DNA of 64,000 nt from Diphasiastrum complanatum (GCA_029204225.1 CM055110.1:14948290-15012289); one strand, 5' to 3'. Positions 46,080-57,940 are shown, numbered from the stretch's first letter. Translations and numbers: made by a program. Notes: generated from the letters alone by a model not told the origin.

Positions 46080-48480
46080 TCATCCTCATCATCATCACCT
46101 CCTTTCGAGGAACCTTGATCCTAGGTCTCTTCTTCGATGTACTCTTCCTCAATGGCATCTGGGCTAGAAGCATGTCTCTCAGCTCTCCTGCATGAGCGTG
46201 ATGCTGCAGCCCCTGTCATAGGTCTGACACAAAAGAATTGGCAATGATCACAAGTTACAACTTTGGAGGTTCGATCGTAGTACTTACAATACAACTTGCA
46301 ATTGCCTAGTGAAGAGCCTACCATCCATCATGATTCATGGGACATTCTATCATCTATGATCTATCCATGATCACCAAACACCTTAGATCTAGATTCTTTA
46401 GACTATCATGAATCATGATTCATTTGGAACTTGGGAAATCTGAACTCTCAAGTTGACACTTGTGGAGGGTTAGGCAATGGAGATAAACCTGCAGTCAGTA
46501 AGTCCTGATGGAGGAATGCATGAATGTCCTCCTCCTCCTATGATCTTGGTGGCAAGCTTGGAATGCGTGCCACGTCAATCTCATTAGGAACAACTTGTGG
46601 AATCTAAAGAAAATTTCAAGAGTTAGGATTGATAATTCCAATTGTCAAGAGTTGGAATAATTCCAACTGTCAAGAGTTTGTCAAAATTCAAATTCAAAAT
46701 ACAATTTTGTACGAATTACCAGCTTATGGTTTTCTAGTATTGCCTCTCTTATTTCCTTGAGCTGCATGCACAAACATCAATGTATCTAGTTGTGAAGTGG
46801 ACAACATGTTCTTCCTCTTTTATGATCTAGTTTCTGTCACGTGCAACTGCCGTGAAGGCTTGTGAGAGGATCTTGATGGCAAGGTCTTGAAGTCTTGGGA
46901 CTCATTCCTGTACTTCTTCCACCATGATATAGGCCGCAATTGACCTAAGAAATGTTATCGAGATTCGAGATTTAAGTGTCTATAATCAAGTGTAAACTAT
47001 CAAAGAGCCATGGACTAGTCAATGTAAACTTTTATTATTCAAAGTTAAAACTTCGAAGAGTTTAGAGATTATTAGCAAGTACCTAGCTACAATTGCGCTG
47101 ATACGATATCAAATTCCATGGTCTCACATCTAAACACCTCAAGCTCATCATTGAGCGAGTCTTGTCCTATAGGATTGTTGAAAACTGAACTTCACTTTCC
47201 TTCATCCCTAACAGCTTCCACGTGGCGTGTCTGTTCCCACAGAAAGAGACAACTGCAAGTATAGTCTGTTCCACGGAAGATGACAGCCGCAACTAACTAA
47301 CGTTTAGCGCAATCATTAGTTTACAAGAATGACATAGAAGAAAGTGTTTTAGAGAATATAAATGTGCCCACGAAAAGCACAGATGGTAGGGAGAAAAAGA
47401 GAGAAAGATAGAGAGGAAAATAATAGGACTTGTACGCTGATATGCGGCAAGTTGTGTACTCTCTTCCTAGAACCAATTGAGAAAATAGATTGTTCTTGTC
47501 AGGTTTTTGCTGTGTATAAAAATGCAAATGCCATTTATGAATGTACTACTGTCCTGATGAGTTAATGACATTGTTCATACAATCAGAATTCAGTTGCTGG
47601 TTCGCGGGCCTGAACGCCGAAAACTTTATCGGGTTTTGCGCATTTTTCGCATTTTCTAGGGTTTTCGCATTTCTCGTAGAGGTTAAAATGTGCAAGTGTG
47701 TGTAGATTCACTGATTTTCGCACATTTCGCATTTTTCGCATTCTTTCGGAAAATGCAACAGGCGCAGGTTGAAGCACGCTTCCGAATCCTTGGCGCTGCT
47801 AGATGTAGGTGAAGCCCAAGAGGTGGTGTTCTTCCTCCGGCACACACACTCACACACAATTGGTTTGCTTCAAGGATTAGGGTACACCTTACCGATGTAT
47901 TCATTCCATACATTTCTAAGCTCCCTATCACAAAATTGCTATGGAGACCTCCATAGCAGATGGAGAATATTTTCCACAACGTGCAGTGGATGGTGACCCA
48001 CTCCCATCGAGATTGGCTTTGGTCTCGTATGTCTTTGAGCCCGTGAAATTATTCAAGATCCAAGAATCAACATTGTTATGAGTCACAAGTTTTAACGAAC
48101 AATGGACAAAATAGTTGATTTGACTTGGCCCCTGGGTAACTTGGATATCTATATTCTAATGTCATTATTTAATATGTTTTATGTGGTGTGGGAGCAGTCA
48201 AATTCAACATAGTAACAACCTAACATTATACATACCTCAGCTGATGGCAGTGCAAGTGCGAAGTTCCTCTCCCAACATATCCATGAACTCTTATAGAAGG
48301 TTCAATGTGCAAGCCTCTCCCAATGACAATAGATTGTGTGTCATCCCAAAATGAAGATGAGAGCATGAGAACCGCAAATATCCTACCCATTGCATCCAAT
48401 GGCTTGAAATGACCATTTGCCTCAAGCTGGCATGAACTTTTAGGAGGCACTCTAGAACACTTGGGAGAGGGAAGATTGCT
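46080..48480 (-). mobile_element. hAT-3 relic
   Basis: Minus strand. 48240-48450 encodes a hAT core block (ANGHFKPLDAMGR, SSSFWDDTQSIV) and, after a shift, EFMDMLGEELRTCTAIS followed by GTATGT, the same intron position as in hAT-1 and hAT-2. At about 46790-46960 the hATC motif is readable: RPISWWKKYRNES, then after a one-base shift LKTLAIKILSQAFTAVARDR. An acidic Ser-rich tail is at 46080-46320. Frames are broken throughout. N-terminal BED and linker parts were not found. Ends and target-site duplication could not be set. Confidence 0.65.
47620..47760. repeat. cluster of TTTCGCA(T/C) words
   Basis: The word TTTTCGCAT and close variants (TTTGCGCAT, TTTCGCACAT) occur seven or eight times in about 130 bp, all in one orientation. 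Purpose unknown; it lies inside the hAT-3 relic. Confidence 0.6.
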
Positions 48481-48599
48481 TAAAATTGAACTTCCTTGGT
48501 TTGCTGCCTTTAGGAGGAGACTCTTAGAGATCGCTGCTTTCTTCTAATTAGGGCAATTCTTCATAATGTGCCCTAGTTTTTAACATAGGAGGCATAAAT

Positions 48600-48875
48600 T
48601 TTCCTTCAAGTTACAAAGTTTTTTTTCCACAAATTCGATGATAGTTCACTATGGAACCACTCCGGACAATGTTGGCTTGATCCCAGTGACTTCAAGAATC
48701 TTTACCAAATCTCCTTTACTTGATTCCAATCTCCTTTTTGAGCAGAGCTGGCTTTGATGCCAATGTAAGATCCACCACAAGAAAAACCTGCAAAAGGAAC
48801 ACTGTAGAACCAAGACTTTCATGCAACAATGATCAATCCCCGCTGTTCAGTAAAGAAGCCTACACAAGGGAGAGA
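48600..48875 (-). repeat. old LTR remnant with degraded primer-binding site
   Basis: The plus strand GAGCTGGCTTTGATGCCAATGTAAGATCC is, on the minus strand, LTR end ...TTACA followed by TTGGCATCAAAGCCAGC, a degraded initiator-Met tRNA primer site. An LTR would run rightwards from about 48760 and is interrupted at 48880 by the young Ty3 element. Partner LTR not found. Confidence 0.4.
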
Positions 48876-48880
48876 CACCA

Positions 48881-49298
48881 AGTTATGGACTCGGCTCATT
48901 ACATTCGCCGCGTCCATTTACATTTACAGTTACTTTACTTTATGCATAAGCAGGCCTTGGGCCCTTTTTTATTCATTAGTGACATTCAGACTATATGGTT
49001 GGCCTTTGGCCTTATTATTCATTATTAGGCCATTTGGACATATTACTGGAGAGTGGGGGCCTTCTTGGAGGGCGCACTATTATCCCTCCCAGTTGGGCCC
49101 TAGCCACTGGAAGCTTCCTTTTAGGGCTTCCTCTTGGCTATAAGTAGGGAAACTGTGTCATTTGTCATTCAGCTGATGATATTGATCTCTCTCTTTAGCC
49201 TCCTTAATCTCTCTCTTTCCTGCTTTCTAGGGTTAAGTCTTGCTTATGTGATGCTTTCATAGCTTAATTCTAGATCAGCTGTGGCTCTATTCGTAACT
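48881..49298 (+). repeat. 5' LTR, 418 bp, of the young Ty3 element
   Basis: Starts AGTTATGGACTCGG, ends CGTAACT. Termini form a 5-bp inverted repeat AGTTA/TAACT in place of the usual TG...CA. Confidence 0.92.
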
Positions 49299-49981
49299 TG
49301 GTATCAGAGCACTTTTCTGAGCACAATCTGGAATTTTTTCTTTGCTGCTGCCTTGCCTTGCTCCTCCATTGCTGATCCTACAGCTCCATTACCGTTTTGA
49401 CAGCCCTGTTCCATCGCTGCTCCTTCCACTCCTTCCTGCCCAACGTTCCCTCTGTTTTGTCCCCTCTTTTCTTTGCTGCCCAGCGCTCCTCCTCTTCCTT
49501 TCCATCGCTGTCCCTGCCTTCCGACCTATCACTTTCGTCTGATATTTTTCCAGTTTGCAGCCATCTTCCACAGTTAGTTCCCTGACTGTCCAGCGCCCAT
49601 CCTCATCCAAAAACTACCCAATTCCGACATCATTTGCTATTCCAAACAGCTAAAATTCTTCAACCTATAAATCGCTGCCTCAGCACTCCCAACTTGTCAC
49701 TTTTGCCTTTTTTTTTTCTCCAATTCCAGCCATCTTTTACAGCTTATCAAAAGGCTGTCGCGCGCTCATTCTCCACCACATTTTCAGGAATTCTGACTCC
49801 GTTTACTCTTTCAAGTTCACATTGTATCCCTGGCTGTCCAGCGCATTTTTACAGCTTCTCCATTGTCCATTGCTGTTTGTTTTTTTTTTTAGTTGTGATA
49901 ATATTGGTTGTAATAGGCTAATTTGGGGTGACGACAAGAGTCCGCTCCCTCAAGTTTTCGTCTATTCTTTCCACTATCATT

Positions 49982-50857
49982 ATGGCACATTCACCTACCC
50001 CGAGTGAGACTACTCAGGAAACCTTATCCGATCAGTTTCGTCGCATGGATGAGACCCTTTCTGGCCTCGTTCTTCGCTTCGATTCAGTTATGACCGGCTT
50101 TGCTACTATGCAGTCACAGATTGATTCTTTACAGCCTCATGGTCCTGGTAAAGCTGCTGTTTTTCCTACATTTGGGACTCCCCCTCCATTTGGATTTCCA
50201 TCTTCTTCTGCTAGTCAGCCTGGTGGTGGACCGTTCATTCCATCTAACCCACCTCCTGGTTTCTTTCCTCGTCCCCCCCTTCCTGAGCCACACTTTGCTC
50301 GAGACTTTCGTGATAGGGTACAGCTTGCTACCTATTCTGGTTCCTCCGACGGGAACTTATTAGAGAATTGGTTTGCTAAGCTTGACACATATTTTCAGAT
50401 TTACCCCAAGACTGATCCTCAGAAGATCCAGTTGGCTGCTTTACATTTAGATGGACGTGCCGCCACGTGGTGGCGAGTTTATAGAGTTGATCCTGATCGG
50501 GAAGGGCTCCATATATGGCATACTTTTCGCCGTGACCTCCGCCATGCTATGATTGATCCTCAGTGCCTTGACCGCCAACGTGATACATTCTGTAGTCTCA
50601 CTCAGACCAGTGATCTTGCTTCTTATACAGATCAGTTTATGGAGCTTTCTTATCTTTTCACAGATCTACAGCCCACTAAGCTTATTTCTCGTTACATTGC
50701 TGGGCTTCGTGGTGCTTTACGTTATGATGTTTCTTCCTTCCGTCCTACCACACTTGTTGAGGCGATGTCTCTTGCCAGTACTTTACAGCATAAGTACTCT
50801 GACACCCTTCCTTCCCGCTTCTCCCGACCCCGTCATCTCGTCTTCCAGCTTTGTTAA
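49982..50857 (+). CDS. Ty3 gag capsid protein
   Basis: The ATG at 49982 opens MAHSPTPSETTQETLSDQFR. A coiled-coil start, a Pro/Gly-rich linker and a capsid domain follow (VQLATYSGSSDGNLLENWFA, LAALHLDGRAATWWRVYRV, FRRDLRHAMIDPQCLDRQRD, ISRYIAGLRGALRYDV). The frame is open for 291 residues and ends QLC at a TAA created by the deletion, so the zinc knuckle is lost. It could still make a capsid protein. Confidence 0.85.
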   Translation: MAHSPTPSETTQETLSDQFRRMDETLSGLVLRFDSVMTGFATMQSQIDSLQPHGPGKAAVFPTFGTPPPFGFPSSSASQPGGGPFIPSNPPPGFFPRPPLPEPHFARDFRDRVQLATYSGSSDGNLLENWFAKLDTYFQIYPKTDPQKIQLAALHLDGRAATWWRVYRVDPDREGLHIWHTFRRDLRHAMIDPQCLDRQRDTFCSLTQTSDLASYTDQFMELSYLFTDLQPTKLISRYIAGLRGALRYDVSSFRPTTLVEAMSLASTLQHKYSDTLPSRFSRPRHLVFQLC

Positions 50858-52302
50858 ATACACTCGTTTCTACTATTCCTCCATGGTTTTACTCCATTAT
50901 TGACAATCGTCTTTATCATTATGATTCTCTTTGTATCCCTAGTTCTTTGGGTATCCGTTCCCAGTTGTTGTCGGATGCTCATTCCTCTCCTGTTGGGGGT
51001 CACTTTGGTTTTCAGAAGTCTTATGCTCATCTCAAAGACCATTTCTATTGGCCCTCTCTTCGATCTGAGCTTGCTGTACTTATTCGTACCTGCCCTTTCT
51101 GTCTTTGTAATAAGTACTCCCGTTCTAAATCTGCTGGTTTGCTCCAGAGTTGGCCTATTCCTCATCGCCAGTGGACTGATATATCTGTGGACTTTATCCT
51201 TGGCCTTCCCCATACCCAGCGTGGTCACGATTCATGTATGGTGGTAGTTGACAGGTTCTCGAAACAGGCACATTTTATCCCAGTTTGCAATACTATTACA
51301 GCATAGCAGTGTGCATGTTTGTTCCTATCAGAGATTTTCCGCCTGCATGGATTTCCTCGTACTATCCTTTTTGATCGGGATAGTAAGTTTACATCTATAT
51401 TCTGGACAGAGCTTATGCGTATTTTGGATGTTCAGCTTTTTATGGGTTCTGCTTATCATTCTATTTCTGATGGGCAGTCTGAGGTCCTTAACAGGATCCT
51501 TGAGGATTATTTGCGCCATTTTGTTACTCCTTCAGGGAAGGATTGGGATCAGCATTTATGTTTAGCAGAGTATAGCTATAATAGCTCTGTTAGTACCAGC
51601 ACAAGTGTCTCTCCATTTTTATTATCTCATGGCTATGCACCTCTTTTACCTGGCATTCCTCTTCCTCCTGAGGATACACCTGTTACACTTGCATCTTTTC
51701 TATCAGGTGCTCGAGAGCTTATTACTCGGGCCAGTTCTCATTTACAGCATGTTTAGCAGCGTTATCAGACCTCAGTTGATCGTCACCGCCGCCATGTTGA
51801 GTTTCAGCTTGGAGATATGGTTTATCTATGCTTACGGTTTGCACGTCATCATTTTGTCCAGGGCCATGCTTCTACTGAGAAGCTTGCACCACGTTATTAT
51901 GGGCCTTATCGCATTGTGGAGGTTCTTAGTCCAGTTACATATCGCTTACAGCTTCCTGCTTCCACACGCGCCTGTGATGTATTCCATGTCAGTTTATTAC
52001 GTGCTGCTATTGAGGATGACGCTCCTTGTGATGCTGAGTTTCCTACTGCTCCAGAGTTATTTCCATTTTTACCTGCTGCTATATTACAGGTCCGTCTATA
52101 CCATAGTCGACGCCGCCGGCAGATTCAGTTTTTGGTCCAGTGGGATGGTCGTCCTATTGAGGAGGCTACATGGGAGCCTATTGATGTGTTTTATCATACA
52201 CCATTACTTGCGGATCAGGCTCGTGCTCTTGCTGCACTTGTTGATTCCTCTACATCAGATGTTCCTCTAGCTGTTGATGCACCAGGGCTTGCTGCTACTT
52301 GA
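50851..52302 (+). pseudogene. Ty3 integrase with chromodomain
   Basis: Zinc site HSSPVGGHFGFQKSYAHL with CPFCLCNKY. Catalytic core SVDFILGLPHTQRGHDSCMV (Asp), LFDRDSKFTSIFW (Asp) and DGQSEVLNRILEDYLRHF (Glu). C-terminal LAPRYYGPYRIVEVLSPVTY and a chromodomain QFLVQWDGRPIEEATWEP (52118-52180). Only two stops break the chain, TAG at 51304 and TAG at 51754, both beside Gln codons, so each is likely one CAG to TAG change. Otherwise the frame is intact. Confidence 0.88.
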
Positions 52303-52348
52303 TCCGGTTATCTTTTCGGCAGTTGGGTCTTTTTTTTGTGTCGGGGAG

Positions 52349-52766
52349 AGTTATGGACTCGGCTCATTACATTCGCCGCGTCCATTTACATTTACAGTTA
52401 CTTTACTTTATGCATAAGCAGGCCTTGGGCCCTTTTTTATTCATTAGTGACATTCAGACTATATGGTTGGCCTTTGGCCTTATTATTCATTATTAGGCCA
52501 TTTGGACATATTACTGGAGAGTGGGGGCCTTCTTGGAGGGCGCACTATTATCCCTCCCAGTTGGGCCCTAGCCACTGGAAGCTTCCTTTTAGGGCTTCCT
52601 CTTGGCTATAAGTAGGGAAACTGTGTCATTTGTCATTCAGCTGATGATATTGATCTCTCTCTTTAGCCTCCTTAATCTCTCTCTTTCCTGCTTTCTAGGG
52701 TTAAGTCTTGCTTATGTGATGCTTTCATAGCTTAATTCTAGATCAGCTGTGGCTCTATTCGTAACT
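52349..52766 (+). repeat. 3' LTR, 418 bp, of the young Ty3 element
   Basis: Same length as the 5' LTR and no difference seen by eye. Followed by the target-site copy CACCA and an AAAG microsatellite. Confidence 0.92.
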
Positions 52767-52771
52767 CACCA

Positions 52772-54039
52772 AGAAAGAAAGAAAGAAAGAAAGCTTTATT
52801 AATGTCTTTTCCATGCCAAGAGGCATATAAGTCCCTAACCAATGAATCCTAGAATAGTTGGCTTAAGAAAAAGGGAACTCAATTAGAAAATGATCTAGAC
52901 ATTATGAAATGAAGGAACACACTCATACAGATACCAAAGCTAAGGAGACTTTCCAAAGCAAGAATGATCGTTTATATATATCCTTATTTATCAAGGGCAT
53001 TAACAACCAACGAAGAATGGTTAAACTCATCCATGTTTGGAGATTAAATATGACCTCAATGTTGCTTTTGCTATTGCAAGACCCAAGAACTTAAGGAGGC
53101 AATTTATCTGCAAAACTATGTGAAACTATTATGTGAGGAACCTAAGTTCTAGCATAAAAGTATGGTAGAAAGGATATAGGGCCAAAATCGAAAAGAAACC
53201 TAATATCCAGAAAGAACTAGAGCAATCACTTACAAGAAATCAGTATCCCATTGTCATAATAGACAAAGTTGCTCAAGTACCCAATTTGGATGGAAGAAAT
53301 AGGAAACCATTCAAATGACAACTGTCTCAAGCACTAATGGAAATTTTTTTTCAGCAGATCTTAAATCTAAATGCAAGGCAAGTGGTGCCAAAATCAATCT
53401 GGTGATAGTAGTGTTTGACTCTAAACTAGATCTTAATGAAGAACAACAAAATAGAAGAGAGTCTAGATGAAGATCAGAAGTGAATCAGATCATCATTGTT
53501 TTGATCCATGTGGCTTTTCAGTATTCTTGCAAGTATTCCGAAAGCTCTAAACAGTTCCAAAATCTGTAGTACATTAAGATTCAGGAAAATGACCATTTGC
53601 AGAGTAGTGTATGTGCTAGTAGAGGTTGGTTGTACACAATAATATGTACTCCAAGAATGTATACATCTAGGATAGATACAGAAGATAAGAAGTGGAGTTT
53701 CAAAGTAGCAGTAGCTAATGGCAATATCTTTTTCCATGTGCAAAATTCTGCTATATCTAGCAAATTATCACACTTCCACATGATCTTTACATTATAGAAT
53801 TAGGTTCTATTGGCATGGTTCTAGGGTGTGATTGGTTGAAGACTTTAGGAGACATTGCAATGAATGTTGCAAAAATACATACATTCAATACTGCTACGGG
53901 GTAGGATGATTAAGCTAAATGGAACTAACACCAACAAGATGGATCTGATTCCGGGCAAAAAGAAGAGTTGAGAAGACAAGGATTAGTCCATGCAACATGG
54001 ACCAAGTTGAGCTGGAGGATCAAACAAAAGACTTTCCAA
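52772..54039. other. intron sequence with an AAAG microsatellite
   Basis: An (AAAG)n repeat at 52772-52793 directly follows the target-site copy. The rest is AT-rich intron with no recognisable gene. Confidence 0.6.
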
Positions 54040-55110
54040 TTAATGGCCAGGAATTTGAAATCTTGCCGCAAGATCCCAGATGTTTCTAGTGTGAGGCTGT
54101 GAAGAGCCCATCACAATGCAAGCATCCCCATCTGCGCACTCCTGTGCCATGGTGTGTAGCCACATCCCCCTCTGTAAGATCAACCTCGGCCCAAAGGCCT
54201 CGGCCCCGCACCGGCATCGTGTCAACACGAGATCAAACTTGCAAACAAAAATAAACAAGTGAATGTTTAGTAGAAGAAAATACACTGCATTGAATTGCTC
54301 ACAACAATTTTGACAAGCGTCACTTTAAAGCCCTAGCCTCATAGGATTTTCTGTTTAATAACATTACCAGGCTAAAATAGAGTTCAAAACATCAGAGCAT
54401 AAATCACGATGATTCCTATTCGTACTATTAGAGCTAGTGCCAAAAAACACATGGGATTAGGGCATGGGATCGAATTATTTCAGAACGAGCGATAACGGGC
54501 GAATGCTGTTAGTGTGGGAGTTTGTGCAGGCGTAAGGAAATGCAGTGTAGGCCTAAACCACGCCCCAGGCTGGTTACTTGACGCTCCACACCTAAACCCT
54601 AAAACATATGGAATTAGGGCATGGAAATTGAAATTTGTGATACAGATGAAAACAGGCAAAACGGAGGTCATAGGAGTCTCTGCAGGCATGTAGAATTGCA
54701 ATCTAGGCTCAGACATCACCTCAATCGGATGCCTACTGGTCATTTTGTGAAAATGGCAAAAATACACATGCATTTCAAGTGTGGCATTCAAATCTTGCTA
54801 GACTCGCCGTAACGGCTGAAACTGACGCTGTAGGAACTACCGTGGGCATGAAGAAAGGTGGTCTAGAGCCAAACTTCGCTCGATTTGGTTGCCTACGGCT
54901 CAATGTGAACACTTGCAAAAAACCATGCCTACACTTACCAAAAAACAGAAATCGATGATTTCTCTCTCCACAAAGCTCAGATCCCCCTGGCACCGTGTGC
55001 ACCACCTTCGAATCACGAGCATATGTGCGCCGAATATTCACACGTGATCATCCGCCTCCGATTGCCCACTGTAGAGCAAATGCCCTCCTCCACGGCTGGC
55101 GCGTTTCTGG
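54040..55110 (-). other. possible gene fragment on the minus strand
   Basis: A minus frame at 54040-54285 encodes GPRLILQRGMWLHTMAQECA then DGDACIVMGSSQPHTRNIWD, with residue composition typical of a real protein rather than a chance ORF. A GC-rich block at 54942-55110 on the same strand ends at a consensus donor (TTTTTTG then GTAAGT). Between them three diverged units of about 130 bp repeat (54481-54600, 54640-54780, 54790-54920). I do not recognise the protein. It could be a nested gene, a captured fragment or a decayed element. Confidence 0.3.
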
Positions 55111-56054
55111 CCGCAAGGAGGGGCTCAAAAAAAATTTATATGATATTTTTTTTTTGCAACATTTCTCTCTCAGAAACGCATTTGCCCAGAAACGCGTTTC
55201 TGTGCAACTATGGTCTAAATCAATAAAATAGGCTTGTAAAAACAATTAGGAGATCCCAATAAGTTGCGGGTACTCACATGGCCATAATAGAAGAGTATCG
55301 ACTATGTAATGAAAGTCCATAATAGTACTGCTTAACTCATGAGTAAGTTCCAGCAGCAGCTCTTCACACCCTTGGAAACCAGATTACCCCAAGTATTGTT
55401 TACAATTTTCAAACTTATGTTTAGTTAGAAAGGTTTAATAATTGGCTAGAAGAGTACTTAAGTTTTTTTTGGCGAATTATGCAATTGTACAACCAAGCAT
55501 TTGTCCATAAGAATGAATCTATACGAAGCACTTTATGTCTACACAGTCAAAGTATGCTTAATTGTGCTAGACTAAGAAGTAGAAGAGCAACAGGTCTTGA
55601 TGATCTTAAAAGAATGCAGGCTATATGCATTTGGCCAAGGAGAATTTGTTTAAAATTCAAGCAAGAGGCAGTAACTATGTTGATGAGAGAAGGCCAAATT
55701 TGAATTATGGAGTTTGCAAAAGGAGAGATGCTCTATCTGTCCCATGAGCATTTTAAAATTTGGAAAGGAACCTATCAATTGGACTTGAATTTGTACCAAT
55801 AAATCAGTTGGATGGTGCACTGTCTGCTTTGCTTCTGGTTTCTTTATTCACCTGTTCTTTTCTCATCGCCGTTTGTTGACGAGAATCAGAATGTATTGGA
55901 GTACCTTCAACCTTGTCAAGTCTTGCTTGATGAAGATCGTTGTTACCAGTTGGCAACAATCTTTCATATTTAACGATTATCCCAACTGAATTGTGCAAAT
56001 GCTACAAAATAGTCTTATGCAATGTAGTTTTCCCACCCTGTGCATGTGGGACTT
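55111..56054. other. intron sequence, no gene seen
   Basis: AT-rich intron. The motif GCGTTTCTG(G/A)GC occurs two or three times near 55105-55205. No exon, tRNA or LTR recognised. Confidence 0.5.
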
Positions 56055-56064
56055 GTATCAATGA

Positions 56065-56165
56065 TACCCGTTCCTAAGGATTTTTCTTAGGAATGGGTAC
56101 GGTACTTTTCCTTAGGAACGGCCGTTCCGTTTCTAAGAAACGGTTTTAGGAACCGTTCTGTGTTC
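56065..56165. repeat. palindrome-rich block related to hAT-2 ends
   Basis: TACCCGTTCCTAAG (56065-56078) pairs with 56086-56099 across a 7-base loop at 13 of 14 positions. It is followed by more opposed words (CCTTAGGAACGG, CCGTTCC, CTAAGAAACGG). The hAT-2 terminus CTTAG..GCCCGTTCCG is similar, so this may be a MITE or terminal piece of that family. Confidence 0.6.
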
Positions 56166-56446
56166 CGTTGCTGTGTTCTGTTCTGTTCCATGTGTTCCGT
56201 TGCTGTGAAGATTAATCCTACCCACAACGCAGCTGAAATCTGTTCTGGGCACCGGCATTTGCATCTGGCAACTCGTTGATCTGGCCACCTGAAATTGGTG
56301 GCATCTGAAGATTGAAATCCGTTGATCTGGCAACCCGTTTTGAAATCGTTGCATTGATCTGAAACCTGTTCTTGATATTGTTGCATTGATCTGGCAACCC
56401 GTCCTTGTTGATCTGTAAGGGTGCAAATAAACCTTCATTTCTAACA

Positions 56447-57940
56447 GTCCCCCTTAATGTTTACTTTGTTATCTATTACTCCTACAAGTTCTTTAAACTT
56501 CTGAAACTTTTCTTTGCCAAGTCCTTTGGTAAAGATATTTACAATTTGCTCTTCTTTAGGGCAATAGATAAGCTCCACTTCACCACTTTGAATCTTCTCT
56601 CTGATGAAACGATGATGTACTTTGACGTGCTTTGTCCCGCTGTGAAAAACTGGATTCTTTGCCTTGTACAACTTTCATTATTGCATTGAAGTACTGTAGG
56701 TGTATGTTGTACCATATGAAGACTGGAATCCTTCGTAACCATATTGCTTCACTTGCTGTACTCATAGTAGCTCGGTAGTAGGTACTCTCCCTCTGTAGAT
56801 GATAATGCCATAGTATGTTGCTTCTTTGAACTCCAAGATATAGAACCAGAACCAAAACTGAAGACATAACCAATAGTAGATCTTTGGTCTTCTACATCTC
56901 CAGTCCAATCAGCATCTCCCATAGAAATACCAAACCTCAATGTACCTTGGATATATCTGAGTACTCGCTTAGAAGCTCACCAGTGAACCTGCTTAGGCTT
57001 AGCCTTAAACTGACTAGCCATACTAACAACATAAGCAATATCTGGTCTTGTTGTAGTTAGATAGACTAAGCTTCCAACAAGCTTTTTATATAACTTCTGA
57101 TCTACATCCTGATCATCCTCAGCTTTAGTATTATGCTTACATCCACTATCATATGGTGTAGAAATAGGCTTGCACTCTAACATATTGAACTTTTCAAGAA
57201 GTTCATGAGCATACTTAGATTGAGAAATAGATAGCCTTTGTTCTACTCTCCATATCTCAATCCCAAGAAAGTATTGTAGTGAGCCAAGATCTTTCATATC
57301 AAGCTTTGATGAGAGATCTTTCTTAATATTCTGAATCACACCATGATTCAAACCTATGATAACAAGGTCATCCACATACATCACTACAATAATAGTGCGA
57401 CCATCCCGGATCAAAAAATAAAGTCTAGGCTCCGAACTACTCCTTTGAAAGCCAAGCTCCTCAAAGTATGTGTGAATCCTCGTGTACCATGGCCTGGGTG
57501 CTTGCTTAAATCCGTATAATGCCTTGTCCAACTTGCAAACATTGTCTTCATGTCCTTCTACTATGTATTCCTCTGGCTGCTCCATGTAGACTTTCTCCTC
57601 TAGAAATCCATTCAGGAATGCACTCCTCACATCCATTTGTTGATTATCTCATCCAAATTGAGTTGCCAGTGACAAAACTGTCCTCGTAGTAGTTAACTTA
57701 GCAACTAGTGCAAAAGTTTCTTCATAGTCAATCCCTTCTTGTTGAGCATACCCTTTTGCAACCAACCGTTCCTTATGTTTTTCTATAGGACCATCCGATT
57801 TATACTTAGTTCTATAGATCTACTTGCATCCAATAGCCTTTTTTTTTAATTGAACAAGCCTCCAAGTCTTGTTCTTTATGATTGAGTTGTACTCCGCATC
57901 TATAGATTTCCTCCGAGTATCCTCTTTTCCATCTTCCCTC
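56447..57940 (-). pseudogene. copia reverse transcriptase and RNase H
   Basis: Minus strand. RT: MDVRSAFLNGFLEEKVYMEQ, CKLDKALYGFKQAPRPWYTR, catalytic VVMYVDDLVIIG, LDMKDLGSLQYFLGIEI, STPYDSGCKH and SLVYLTTTRPDIAYVVSMAS. RNase H: DADWTGDVEDQRSTIGYVFS, SWSSKKQHTMALSSTEGEYL, then VHHRFIREKIQSGEVELIYC and IVNIFTKGLGKEKF. Two or more frameshifts and stops divide it. The upstream part (57640-57940) matches the start of copia RT (KNKTWRLVQLKKKAIGCK). Confidence 0.88.

Larger units (their letters stand above)
48881..52766 (+). mobile_element. young non-autonomous Ty3 chromovirus-like element lacking protease-RT-RNase H
   Basis: Two 418-bp LTRs (48881-49298, 52349-52766) look identical. A 5-bp target-site duplication CACCA lies at 48876-48880 and 52767-52771. 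The initiator-Met primer site TGGTATCAGAGC starts at 49299, directly after the LTR, and the purine tract TCGGGGAG ends at 52348. All three place the LTR ends at AGTTA...TAACT. Gag (49982-50857) is fused by deletion near 50850 to integrase-chromodomain (to 52302); protease, RT and RNase H are missing. Identical LTRs mean recent insertion, so RT must have been supplied in trans. Confidence 0.92.
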
